Of a stretch of 64,000 nucleotides of DNA, positions 9,574 through 20,337 are shown piece by piece; within the stretch, counting starts at the first letter, position 1; each line of letters begins with the position of its first letter. This DNA comes from Nannobrachium achirus. Taxonomy: Eukaryota; Chordata; Actinopteri; Myctophiformes; Myctophidae. Below the pieces are notes generated by a model. It searched no databases. It was given only the letters and a program-made list of their open reading frames with translations, and had not been told where the DNA came from. Location of the stretch: the NCBI GenBank assembly GCA_963921795.1, contig OY997647.1, forward strand, positions 60,724,357-60,788,356, read 5' to 3'. A program made the translations under genes and the position numbers.

Positions 9574-10194
9574 TAAAGCGCCTATCCATAATTTTTTAGT
9601 GAATAAGATGTTATTTTGACCAACCTCAAACAGGCTTTCTGTTTTATGTCAGCAGTGTTTGGGCTCGCGCAGGGAGACCGGGGTTCGAATCCAAGGTAGG
9701 ACATGAGTTATGAATTATATCTTTAAGCCTTCCAAGTTAGCGAAAATAGCTGATATACAAGCTCAGAACACATTGTATTGTAATTTGTGGTAAGCTTGTA
9801 GATCTACACATTTTTTGCTATTTTTGAAAAAATATTGAACATTTTTGCAAAATGTTCAACATTTTAAAATAATTAAAATCAAAAGACTAAGAGCGATGCC
9901 TAGTAACAATAGTTAACTTCAACCAGCCCCAGACTTTGCAGTTCGACACAGAAATCTACCAGGTATCATATGTTGGAAAAGGAGGTTGCAATTCAATAAT
10001 ACTATTACTATTATTTTTAATACTGGTGCTACTGATAGTGTGTTAGTGCACTTTAACATCTAATAGATCATACAACATGCAAATCCCAGGCGGTTCAAGA
10101 GCAGAGGGCCAAACAAGACCTTAAGTCAAGCCCCCAGGACCGAGGGGGAGCTTTGCAGCAAAATGGACATGGTGGCCGTTTGAGGTACTGCAGT
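9574..10194. other. Intronic sequence with a tRNA-like B box and a degenerate hairpin cassette
   Basis: GGTTCGAATCC at 9682-9692 matches a Pol III B box, but no A box or cloverleaf could be assembled, so it is at most a SINE or tRNA relic. A degenerate hairpin cassette lies at 9741-9826 (AAAATAGCTGATATACAAGC ... AAGCTTGTAGATC). The rest is AT-rich with no gene. Confidence 0.4.
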
Positions 10195-10292
10195 TGGGGC
10201 TTCTATTCATGAACCTCATGAACGCGCATCTAGGCTTCTTTGTATTGACGCGCGTTCATACCGGAAATGCTCGTTCATGAATTAGAGCCCCA
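10195..10292. mobile_element. 98-bp foldback element
   Basis: TGGGGCTTCTATTCATGAAC at the left is mirrored by GTTCATGAATTAGAGCCCCA at the right. The inner arms CATGAACGCGCAT and ACGCGCGTTCAT also pair. It looks like a solo inverted-repeat MITE with no clear target duplication. Confidence 0.6.
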
Positions 10293-11057
10293 GCGCGTCC
10301 ATGAACACAAACTATGACGCAAGATGGCTTGTATGTGTCTACAGGAACACTTGAGGCAGATAGCCCCCCGCTATCCCCGCCTCCCCGTTTCTCGCTCCCA
10401 GACCACGCCCCGACCGTCGCGATTGGCTCAGAAGCCAAATAGAAGCCCCACTACGTCACGTTTCAGAGGCGTTTCAAACGCGGAAGTACGCTTCATGCGC
10501 TGGGTGAGCAACTCAATGCAAGTGGACGGGCGGGGATTCTGGTATCCTCTCTATCCCACAACCTTAATTAGAATCGCCCCGTGTGTTTGTGTGTTTGTGT
10601 GTTTGTGTGTGTTTCCATCTGTAACTCCACGTTCAACAGTTGTTCAATTGTCTAAAAAACATAATACAAAAATCAATAACGCATGTACCTTGCCCAACAT
10701 CAACTTTATCACCTTCAAATGTGTCTCTACTTCTCATAATCCCCAAATGTTTAAAATATTTCCCCAAATTTTGGCCTGTAGGCGGCTTTGTCCTGTGATG
10801 CGATTTACATCACAAATGGGTGTCAACAAGCGTCTGTCTGCTTCACACCAAGGGGCTGTAGGCTAGTTCTTATTATAACTCTATGCCTTAATTTCCTTTG
10901 GGTTTAGGTACTTTATTCCAACATGGATCTGTCCCATTTAGCGCCACCATCAGGCCAATTTTTGAACACAACGCCCTTACAGCTAAACCCCACATTCTCT
11001 GGCCCTGCCTAAGCAATACATTTGCAACTCACATCCCCCCAGGAACCACTGCCACTT
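10293..11057. other. No gene recognised; transposon-like GC-rich then AT-rich sequence
   Basis: The first 250 bp is GC-rich with CACG and ATTGGCTC motifs. It is followed by a GTGTTTGT simple run at 10578-10612 and a block around 10935 reading TAGCGCCACCATCAGGCC. That module is shared with the Helentron-type elements of this window. The long plus-strand open frame across it is composed of such repeats and is not credited as a gene. Confidence 0.4.
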
Positions 11058-11983
11058 AGGCCCCTTTTCGACTGCAGCTTTAGCACCACACCACACCACA
11101 CTACACCGCACCACATAAAAATATCTACATTTTCCATTACACAAAAGCACCCCTATCGGTAAGAAACAAATATACAACTATCCTAAATTATAATACACTA
11201 TAATGGATTATAACTGTGATTATAATACACTATAAAGTATTAGTGTATTACTATGATAATTATAATACACGATAATAGATTATAATTAGAGATGTTACCG
11301 ATCAATCGGCAATGGATCGGATCGGGCCGATCAAAGCATGATCGGCGATAATCGGTGGTTTAGATCAAAAGGTAAATTCACCGATCGGATCGGATCGGTG
11401 CATCTGATCAACCAGCCGTTCAGTATGCCCACTTGAGGCCATTTTGGGGTATTGATTTCCACAGTGCTGAAGGAATAATTAGTTACTGCTATGATAATAA
11501 ATACATAGTAATGCTGGTAAATAACTATAAGGCAAATATATAAATGAATTCATGAGTGAATGAATGAAATAAAGTTAAAACATTAACATTTAGAAAATAT
11601 AAATAATAACTTGATCGGATCGGTGATTGATCGGGATCGGGTGATCAAACTTTTGTGATCGGTGCTCGGTGATCGGTTCCAAAAAACCTGATCGGACCAT
11701 CCCTAATTATAATAGTGGTTATATAACACACTATAATCTATTATCATGTATTACAACTATATCCTGGTGGTCTAAAATGAGAAGTCAGTGAGTGATCAGT
11801 CATTATGAAGTGTTTGGCCCTGTTTGGCCTAGCTCAGACCTACTCTAGATTGGATACTTTTTAGTACCACGATTAGTACCACTTTCACACCACTCTACCC
11901 AGGTCCTTGTAGTCGGAAAACCTGGCACAAGTGGGCGGTGTGGTGTGGAGTGGTGTGGTGTTGGGCCAGTGGAAAAGGGGCTT
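11058..11983. mobile_element. Outer non-autonomous element, hAT-like, carrying a nested hAT element
   Basis: AGGCCCCTTTTCGACTGCAG at the left mirrors GCCAGTGGAAAAGGGGCTTT at the right. Subterminal CACCACACCACACCACACTA runs are mirrored by GTGGTGTGGAGTGGTGTGGT. The centre is AT-rich ATTATAATACACTATAAT repeats, where a second hAT element has inserted. Exact outer duplications are unclear. Confidence 0.7.
11287..11705. mobile_element. Non-autonomous hAT element (GATCGG-rich)
   Basis: The ends TAGAGATG and CATCCCTA are flanked by perfect 8-bp ATTATAAT (11279-11286 and 11706-11713). Subterminal regions are dense in CGATCGGATCGG. An inverted copy lies at 57795-58224. It has no coding frame. Confidence 0.93.
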
Positions 11984-11999
11984 TTGAGTATACATGTGA

Positions 12000-12630
<631 letters not shown>

Positions 12631-12838
12631 TTATTATAGTGCACCCCCATCCCGTTTACCCTGACAACAGGTCTGAGGAAAGAGAAAACATAGGAGAAAA
12701 CAAGAAGACTAAACTAGGACAAGAAAATCTGTCACACTGTCAGTCAGTCACAACAGGAGGGAGTAGAAACTGTATAACAAACCAAACACACCCAACCCAC
12801 ATAACACAAACAGCAATGGACCTGGGAGTCCTCTACAG

Positions 12839-13231
12839 CAGGGGTCTTCAACAGGGGGTCCGCGACCCCTAGGGGGTCCGCGGAGATACTTCATGGGGTC
12901 CCCGAAATTGTTGGTAAATTTCTTTTTTGAAAAGCTTGTATACATGATTATTGTGCAATTGACACTAGGTAAGTGATAGATTGATATTGGTTCTCAGTTA
13001 ATAAAGTACGTTTATAAATGGCAGTGGTACGGTCACTTGTACATGCATGTTTAAAATAAAAGCATGAATATATTAATCTATTATTTTAATAGCATAGTAT
13101 TGAATGCACAATAACATGGTATGTTTATCCACATGAAACACAATGTTATACATAAAACCACCCTACGAGGTAGGGGGTCAATCTCCCCATCGGTTTGGGG
13201 GTCCCTGGCCTGAAAACATTGAAGACCCCTG
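12839..13231. mobile_element. Non-autonomous hAT element
   Basis: The termini CAGGGGTCTTCAAC and ATTGAAGACCCCTG are flanked by CTCTACAG and CTCCAAAG (6/8 match). The ends are shared with the family at 8938, but the interior differs: GGGGTCCGCGACCCCTAGGG at the left and a long AT-rich core. Confidence 0.75.
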
Positions 13232-14510
13232 CTCCAAAGTGTACTGTAGTCTACACACTACAGTGAAAAGGGGGGGTCGTTAGCATGCCTTTAAAAGTCC
13301 CTAAGGTGGAGGCAGATTTGATGCTTAAAGGGAAATTTTCTAGACCTTCGCGTCCTTGTGTTAGACTGGCGTGGAGTCCTTCAATACAACTGAGAGAACT
13401 GACTGTCAGATCTTAGTTACCTTGAGCTGGGAGATGGGTCTAGTTGCACAATGTAGGCACTAGGCAGGTGCTAGACCGTTTGCTTTGAACAAAAACAGAA
13501 GAATCTTCTTAAAATGTCACTCTACGCTTCACTGGGTGCCAATGGAGAGAGACAAGGACCAGTGAGATGTGCTCTCTTAACTCTGTGCCTGTCACAAGCC
13601 TGGCAGCAGCGTTTTGGATTAGCTGCAGATGTTTGAGAGTCCCATCAGTGAGTCCAGCAGCATAGGGGCGTTGCAGTATAGACGTGTTTCTTGTTTACAA
13701 ACATTGAGACTAAATGCACAGCTGACTGTATCATGTAATCAATTCCGTCCAATCCCCAAACCTGTTGTTTTGGGGAGCGCTGGTTTCATTGGCTAATTTT
13801 GGTACGGACCCTGCGCAGTGCGCACGCATCTAGTTTTATCAGTGTAACGTGGACCAGAAACTCGTCTATAGTCCAGCTACGAAAACAACACAGAGACAAA
13901 ATTATTTCACTTCCACCGATAGGGGGCACCACAAATATTGCAAGAACTTTGCAAGGACTTTTCGGCACAAATGTTATTAAGAGTCAAACCATACTGTTTG
14001 ACTTTAATTGCAGGCCCTATTTCTTGTATAAAAACAACATCCAGCTACCCTAATCGGGGCAGACACCCATGGAGTGTGGAGTCAGCGTTGCCCGGGTCTC
14101 ACACCGCACGCTCCAAATAATGTCACACTTGGCAAACATATTGCTCAGTATTCTGGCTATTGGGCCTACTGGCCTTTAGGGGCGAGGTCGCATGTCGCCC
14201 TGAGGCGTCTTACTAGTATATCGCACCACTGGGATTTTTTAGGACTTTTGATATGTTATTACTAAAATATTTATGAAAAAAAAAGTTGAAAGAGTTTCTA
14301 TTTTGTGGCGTTAACCCCTTATTGTCCATTGTTTCCTTGTGTCCTGATGGCTGCATCCGATGACTGACAGAGGCTAAGCCTGGATTGGCAGCCCAGCCAG
14401 GCAGAGAGACCTGTGCTCAGAGGAGCGTACCTTTTTCTAAACCCCAAATCCAGTCGTCATATTAAACAAAATATGAAAAAGGAGGCTCACATCTCAAAAT
14501 TCAGGTAAAG
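13232..14510. other. Intronic sequence, no gene; one dispersed-repeat fragment
   Basis: 13560-13690 (GCAGCGTTTTGGATTAGCTG region) resembles a sequence type I associate with dispersed teleost repeats, but I cannot name it. The rest shows no inverted termini, tandem structure or coding signature. Confidence 0.35.
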
Positions 14511-14606
14511 GAGGACAAATTCTCACATTTCCAGCTCTGTGCTGAAATGCATGCATGTTCTGAAACAAATAATAAGGGAAATGTGAGCATTTTGTCCTCC
14601 TTAACC
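14511..14606. repeat. Small foldback
   Basis: AGGTAAAGGAGGACAAATTC at the left pairs with ATTTTGTCCTCCTTAACCT at the right, and CTCACATTT pairs with AAATGTGAG. The loop of about 37 bp contains GCATGCATG. Possibly a tiny MITE. Confidence 0.6.
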
Positions 14607-14869
14607 TGAAGAGATGTGCTACCTTTTACATAATTTTTGTATATATTTTGTAAAAATAGTCCAGAATCAGAATCAATTTTATTGTCACAGGTGTGGTTGG
14701 ATTTTATATTTCAATTTATTTTAGTTTGTATTTATTGTGTGTGTGCACACTGGACGCACATTGGAGTTATAGAACGACTTAGAAGAATAGGGAAAGAGAG
14801 AACAGAGAAGAAAGGAACAAAAAATAGAAAAAGTGCTCTTTCGAGTACAGGTCTCCACCAGGTCAGGTA

Positions 14870-15900
14870 GGTTATTGTGGTCTCCTGGTGGTGCTATAAG
14901 AGGCCAAAGTGAAAAGGGTGCCATGTCTTCTTTGGCTTTTCACAGCAAGGACTCCGCATTCATGATTTGAGGCATTCTTTCCAAAAAAAGATGTTTTACA
15001 AATGTCGACCTACTGGTGGTGCTATAACAGGCCAATGTGAAAGGGGTGAAATTTTTTCCTCGACCTAGTGGGAATGTGTGTGCAAAACCTATACAGAAAT
15101 AGCACGCTACGTACATGATTTGAGACATTTTGTTCAAAACGCACCAATCCTGCAAACTTTGGAAACCAATCTTAGCCAATCAGGATGGAATACGAAAAAG
15201 CAATGATATCCGTCTTGATCACATGATGACAATATAGATCATATTGTGTACCGAGTTGCATGACATTTGGATAAAATCTGAAGGAGTAATAGAAAGAAAT
15301 GTGTTTTACATAAGCCAGCCTCCTGTTGGTGCTATAAAAGGCAGATTTGAAAAATAAAGGGTAAAGGTTTTTCCCTTGCCGCTAGGGAGTGCACATACAA
15401 AGTTTTACTCTGATCTGTGGAGTTATAGATAAAAACACTAATCAGCCTGTTATGGCGCCAACATGAGGCTGATTTGAAAATGTTCAAGTGTCATTTCTTC
15501 CTCTGCCTAGTGGGAATGTGTGTGCAACATTTCATGGAAATCATATTCTGTGTTCATGATTTGAGGCATTTTGTTCAAAACGGAGCAGTCCTGCAAACCT
15601 TTGAAGCCAATCTTAGCCAATCAGGATGGAATATGAAAAATCTGGAAGACCTGTTTCGTTTAATGACTATCAGAGATACTGTGTACCGATTTGTGTGATT
15701 TTTGAACAAAATCTGTAGGAGTACCGTCCAAAAATGGGTTTTGCACAAATCTGGTGGCACTATATAACAAGTCCATGTGAAAAATTCGGGGCAGAGGTTC
15801 TGCTCTGGCAACCAGGGTGTGTGCGTGCACAGTTTCACTGCCATCGTGGCAACGGTGACGGAGATTAGCTGTTCACAGTCATGCCTTTCGGCCTGGTGGA
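14870..15900. mobile_element. Old Helentron-like sequence with internal ~450-bp repetition
   Basis: TGGTGGTGCTATAA plus AGGCCAATGTGAAA occurs at 14886, 15010 and 15324, with a weaker copy at 15762. CATGATTTGAGGCATT-type motifs lie at 14960, 15114 and 15556. CCAATCTTAGCCAATCAGGA occurs at 15165 and 15608. The same modules, in the same order, occur in every unit of the 24.6-53.3 kb array, so this looks like an older, more diverged relative. No intact terminal hairpin was seen. Confidence 0.6.
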
Positions 15901-16090
15901 GACAATAATAGGAAAAAAGTGTCAAATCAAGTTTACAAAGTCCAGGATTCAGAAGGTGCATGATTAAAAATTAGCAACGGATAGATGGCACTACGGAAGG
16001 CAGAAAGAAATGCTTCTTGTGCAGGTAGTAAACATATCCAACATATAAAACATTCCAATGTCCATTCTAACAGGCCGATATCCACTATAG

Positions 16091-16232
16091 CAGTGGTTCT
16101 CAAAGTGGATTCCAGGGACTCTGTGGGTTCCTTTTGGGGGGGGCTAAATTGACCCATACAAGTTTGTAACTCTGACAGTGTACAAATGGAACCAAGGGGA
16201 AACATTGAAATTTGAAAGTTTGAGAAACACTG
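16091..16232. mobile_element. Short non-autonomous hAT element
   Basis: The termini CAGTGGTTCTCAAAGT and AGTTTGAGAAACACTG are inverted. The flanks CACTATAG and CACTAATA match at 6/8. It is only 142 bp. Confidence 0.75.
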
Positions 16233-16487
16233 CACTAATAGGTCTAGGTAGGTTCAACAGAGGAAACACACTAGGCTAGGGCGAGTCAACAACTATGCCG
16301 ATTTGTGTCTGGTGTGTGTGTGCGTGTACAGTATGTGCGTGCATGTCCATCTGTGCAATTGTAGCTAGGATTCCACTACACCCAAGTAAGAGGTGAGAGG
16401 ACAAACAAGGAAGTCGGTCATTCACATCTGACATTTTCCCATGAACCCTCAGGATTTCCCTTGAGAGAGGGGGGGTTGAGAGAAAGA

Positions 16488-16491
<4 letters not shown>

Positions 16492-16538
<47 letters not shown>
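16492..16538. repeat. (GA)n microsatellite
   Basis: About 47 bp of GA. Opposite-phase TC runs follow at 16627-16645 and 16671-16688. Confidence 0.95.
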
Positions 16539-16542
<4 letters not shown>

Positions 16543-16694
16543 ATTGATCCTATCCTCCATTACAACGGTGGGTGATTCATGTTGGCTAGTGTCAGGGAAC
16601 TTTGTGCCTGAGTCAGTCCTTATCGCTTCTCTCTCTCTCTCTCTCACTACAATAACTCTTTCCCCCCTTACCTCTCTCTCTCCCTCTCCCCGCT

Positions 16695-17197
<503 letters not shown>

Positions 17198-17715
17198 CTA
17201 AACATAGACAGATTATGTTTTTCACTTCTGTCATTGTGAGTGTTCTTCAGTACTGTAGTGCCACTTGGTATGGATGCCTGTCTGCAGCCTAAAGTCACAA
17301 CTGCTGCAACAACTGAACATTTGTTCAAAGATAGTTGGACAACCACTTCAGAGGCTATATACGACTACGTATGATAACAGCATTCTAAGGTTGGCAAGAA
17401 ATATTACCTCTAATAGAAGCCATGTGTTGCATAGAGAATATAGGTAGCTGCCTTCAAGAAGGAGATACGGGGTTCCAGAATACAATAAGGTCAGACTAAA
17501 AAGGTCCTTTGTCCATCAGTCGACTTTAAGGCTTAATCAGGAGTTTGGCCATAGGTAGGCTTAGCAGTGGACATTGCTCTTGTCTGTATTATCCTTATGT
17601 ATGTAAACCTGTCTTGTTTCTGTTCCCTTGTGTCAAATGTTTGTATATATGTTTCGCGTACATGGCTGCTGTGTCGCAAGACACATTTCAGTATGAACTG
17701 ACAATAAAGTACTAT
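17198..17715 (+). pseudogene. 5'-truncated LINE: reverse-transcriptase ORF C-terminal tail plus 3' UTR
   Basis: In one frame the sequence reads FFTSVIVSVLQYCSATWYGC, then shifts by one frame into KSQLLQQLNICSKIVGQPLQ ... ITSNRSHVLHREYR. It hits an in-frame TAG (17449 region) and continues LPSRRRYGVPEYNKVRLKRS to a natural-looking stop. The SVLQYCS-WYG and QLNICSKIVG blocks are typical of the region downstream of the RT domain in fish CR1/L2/Rex-type LINEs. A short 3' UTR ending ACTGACAATAAAGT follows. One frameshift and one stop make it dead. The exact clade is uncertain. Confidence 0.75.
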
Positions 17716-18100
17716 ATCATTATCATGTCAAATCTAATTGCGTGACATTGCCATTACGATGTCAATTAGCTTAAACAGCACACATTGCTTTATTGTCTCC
17801 CCAGTGGTGTGCGTCTGTAGTCTTTCAGTGGACATTCAAATGAAATTAAGATGCATTAACCTCAACATTCTCCAGAAAACTGAGGTATAACTTACAGTAC
17901 CATTGTGAGGGAAATTATTGCTTTGAGACGAATAGCCTAGTGTGGTATACTAATATTTCCTAATCATATTTTGCTGTGTAATGTTTGTGTTTGTGCAAAA
18001 TAAGGATGCCAAGTTGAAAGTGGGTTAATAGTTGGAATTTCCATGACACCATAATGCTTCCTTAAACTGTGTAGCAACATTAGGTCACAGTTTCTGACTG
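17716..18100. other. Unique-looking intronic sequence, nothing recognised
   Basis: AT-rich, with no inverted ends or coding frame noted up to the hAT target duplication at 18101. Confidence 0.45.
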
Positions 18101-18155
18101 TTCAACACCAGTGGTGTAAATTAACTAAGTACATTTACTTAAGTACAGTACTTAA

Positions 18156-18211
18156 AGGGGCACTCCACCACTTTTCAACCTATGTTCATATAATTAGTCC
18201 TCACTCAAAAA

Positions 18212-18243
<32 letters not shown>

Positions 18244-18582
18244 CAGAGGAGGGCTGTGGGCAGGTCAGAAACCCATCGTCTTGTGACATCATCGATTGCC
18301 AATCCAGCTTATAGAAATTGCAGGCTTTCTATTCCTGAAAAGTTGCAATTTTAAAGTGGAAGCCATTGTTCTCACGATAATAAAAATCTAAATATTTTTT
18401 TCAAAAATATTGATAAATTATTTTTTTTTGGAAAATGTAGATGTCACAAGACGATGGATTCTGAACTTCCCACAGCTCTCCTAGGAGACTTGGACTGAGT
18501 AGAAAAAAAATTGATATTTTATCATGAACATTAGTGAGGACCTATTATATGAAGACAGGTTGAAAAGTGGTGAGCTACTCCT
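18156..18582. mobile_element. TTAA-flanked MITE (AGGGGCACTCCACCAC family)
   Basis: TTAA at 18152-18155 and 18583-18586. The ends AGGGGCACTCCACCACTTTT and, complemented, AGGAGTAGCTCACCACTTTT match. A 28-T run is inside at 18216-18243, and CATCGTCTTGTGACATC near 18266 is mirrored by GATGTCACAAGACGATG at 18441. Confidence 0.85.
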
Positions 18583-18795
18583 TTAAGTACAGTTTTGAGG
18601 TATTTGTACTTTACTTGAGTATTTCCCCAGTTTTCGTTACTTTTACCTCTACTCCACTACATCTCAGGGGCAAATATTATACTTTTACTCCACTACAATT
18701 ATTCGAAAACGTTAGTTACTAGCTACTTTGCAGATATAAATGATTATATTGTAAAACATACATTAAATCATTATTTCCCTATTTTATACCTAGGC

Positions 18796-18872
18796 TATTT
18801 GAAAATAGCCGATCTACAAGCCCACAACGCGATGCGACGCGTTGTGAGCTTGTAGATCTGCTATTTTCAAAC
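18796..18872. repeat. Hairpin cassette, full copy
   Basis: The arms GATCTACAAGCCCACAACGC and GCGTTGTGAGCTTGTAGATC surround the apex GATGCGAC. The outer stem is TTTGAAAATAGC/GCTATTTTCAAA. Its host is the hAT element at 18109-19302. Confidence 0.9.
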
Positions 18873-19019
18873 ATTTAGTACTTTTACTTTTGGTACTTTA
18901 AGTACTTTTTGATGCCAATACTTTCATACTTTTATTCAAGTACATTTTGAATTCAAGTACATTTTGACTTTTACTTGTAACAGAGTACATCTATGTAGCA
19001 ATATTGATACTTTACTTAA

Positions 19020-19267
19020 AGGAGCTATAGTCAACTTTTTCATTGTAGGGCCGACACTTTGTTTACATCCTAGTCTATAGACTAGAATGTAAACAAAGTG
19101 TCGGTCTGACAATGGCCAAAATGATTATTTTATCATTATTTTACGCTTTTTGTGGTATTTTTTTGAATAGAAACACATGTATATGAAGCTTGTTTTTTTA
19201 TAAAATATTTTCGAAACATTTTTATTTTAGCATCCGTTTTTCAAGAAAAAGTTGACTATTATCTCCT
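19020..19267. mobile_element. TTAA-flanked MITE, inverted copy of 9100-9343
   Basis: TTAA at 19016-19019 and 19268-19271, with ends AGGAGCTATAGTCAACTTTT. It shares the GACACTTTGTTTACAT palindrome and the ATGATTATTTTATCATTATT block with the copy at 9100-9343 in the opposite direction. Confidence 0.88.
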
Positions 19268-19310
19268 TTAAGTAAAGAATTTGAGTACTTTTTCCACCAC
19301 TGTTCAACAC

Positions 19311-19685
19311 AGTCCTCCCTCATTTAACCACTCGGGTATTATCCACTTTAACAAACATTTTTACTATGAAGACCCATTTCTTTCCACCATCAACAACATA
19401 AATCACCTCGGTAATAACAGTTCTGTTGAATGTGCTTAGCGCGGTGTTATTATCCACAGCAACAGATACACTGCCATTTCCTAATGGTTTTAACATTGAC
19501 CCTGCTGCAGGAAAACCTTTGTCAGCACAATTCCTCTCTCTGGGATTGTGTCATGTGACGCTGATCTGCCAGGAGCAAAGATGAAGGCAATAAGATCACC
19601 ACCTAACTGAATCACAACAGTGACTGGCAGGTAATATGGATTAGATTGAACGTGCTTTGTAACCTTGGACGGTTTAGCTAAATGG
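19311..19685. other. Unique-looking sequence, nothing recognised
   Basis: It is non-repetitive and moderately GC-balanced, and lies between two well-bounded hAT elements. A 96-codon minus-strand frame crosses it and runs into the next transposon, so it is not credited. Confidence 0.4.
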
Positions 19686-19693
19686 GATTGGTG

Positions 19694-20139
19694 CAGGGAC
19701 GTGCTGGCCATTGGGAAAAGCGGGACAACTCGCGAACGGCCGGCCAAATTGTTCCATTTTGGGGGCTGGGCGGCCAACAAAGTAAATCGTCACTGTCGGG
19801 CAGAAACCTCGTATCTCCAAGTTTCAAATGTGTACGATTTTTTGCAAAGCAAAGCCCTGCTTCATCATACAAGGCCGTCGCACAAAAGTAGTGAAAACAG
19901 CAGATCTACAAGCACACAACGCCTCGCGGTGCGAGGCGTTGTGTGCTTGTGCTTGTAGATCGGCTGTTTTCACTAGTTTAAATCATTTTTAAAATGATAA
20001 ATACAAAACAAACGGTTTTGGACATACAAGGTTTCCACCAAACAACGGCGAGATAGAGAGAGATCTCTCTCTATAGCGCGCAATGAGAGCCTCTCCAACT
20101 CTTTTTCCCAGGCTGAATCAGGGGCCCAGCACGTCCCTG
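19694..20139. mobile_element. Non-autonomous hAT element
   Basis: The termini CAGGGACGTGCTGGCC and GGGCCCAGCACGTCCCTG are flanked by perfect GATTGGTG duplications (19686-19693 and 20140-20147). An internal hairpin cassette lies at 19891-19974. AGAGAGAGATCTCTCTCT at 20053-20070 is a short palindrome near the right end. Confidence 0.93.
19891..19974. repeat. Hairpin cassette, full copy with 6-bp arm slip
   Basis: GTGAAAACAGCAGATCTACA, then AGCACACAACGCCTCGC, apex GGTGC, and the complementary arm. The right arm has GTGCTT duplicated (TGTGCTTGTGCTTGTAGATC), a small asymmetric expansion. Confidence 0.88.
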
Positions 20140-20337
20140 GATTGGTGCATTTGAAATGCACAGGGCCAAGCGTAGCCTGGAAACTAGACAAATCTGCTAG
20201 GTCATCTTTTTTTTGTATTTGCTCTAGGCAGATACTGTATGTCTGGCCACCCAGCTGACCTGGCCCACACTGGGCCAATCACATTACAACTAGTCCAAAA
20301 TGACGGCAGCTAGGGTTTTAACTAAAACCAAGACATG

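Larger units (their letters stand above)
18109..19302. mobile_element. Non-autonomous hAT element (AAGTACTTTTACTT-rich) with two nested TTAA elements
   Basis: The termini CAGTGGTGTAAATTAACTAA and TACTTTTTCCACCACTG are flanked by perfect TTCAACAC duplications (18101-18108 and 19303-19310). Many ACTTTTACTT and AAGTACATTT repeats are internal. It holds TTAA elements at 18156-18582 and 19020-19267, and a hairpin cassette at 18796-18872, so four layers of insertion can be read here. Confidence 0.92.

Noticed and set aside
9655..9710. Possible tRNA gene
   Set aside because: Only a B-box-like GGTTCGAATCC is present. No acceptor stem, anticodon arm or A box could be assembled.
10324..10866. A 180-codon plus-strand frame
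   Set aside because: It crosses a GTGTTTGT simple run and transposon-like sequence, has no recognisable domain, and composition changes abruptly along it.
19490..19780. 96-codon minus-strand frame
   Set aside because: It starts inside one hAT element and crosses its target duplication into unrelated sequence.
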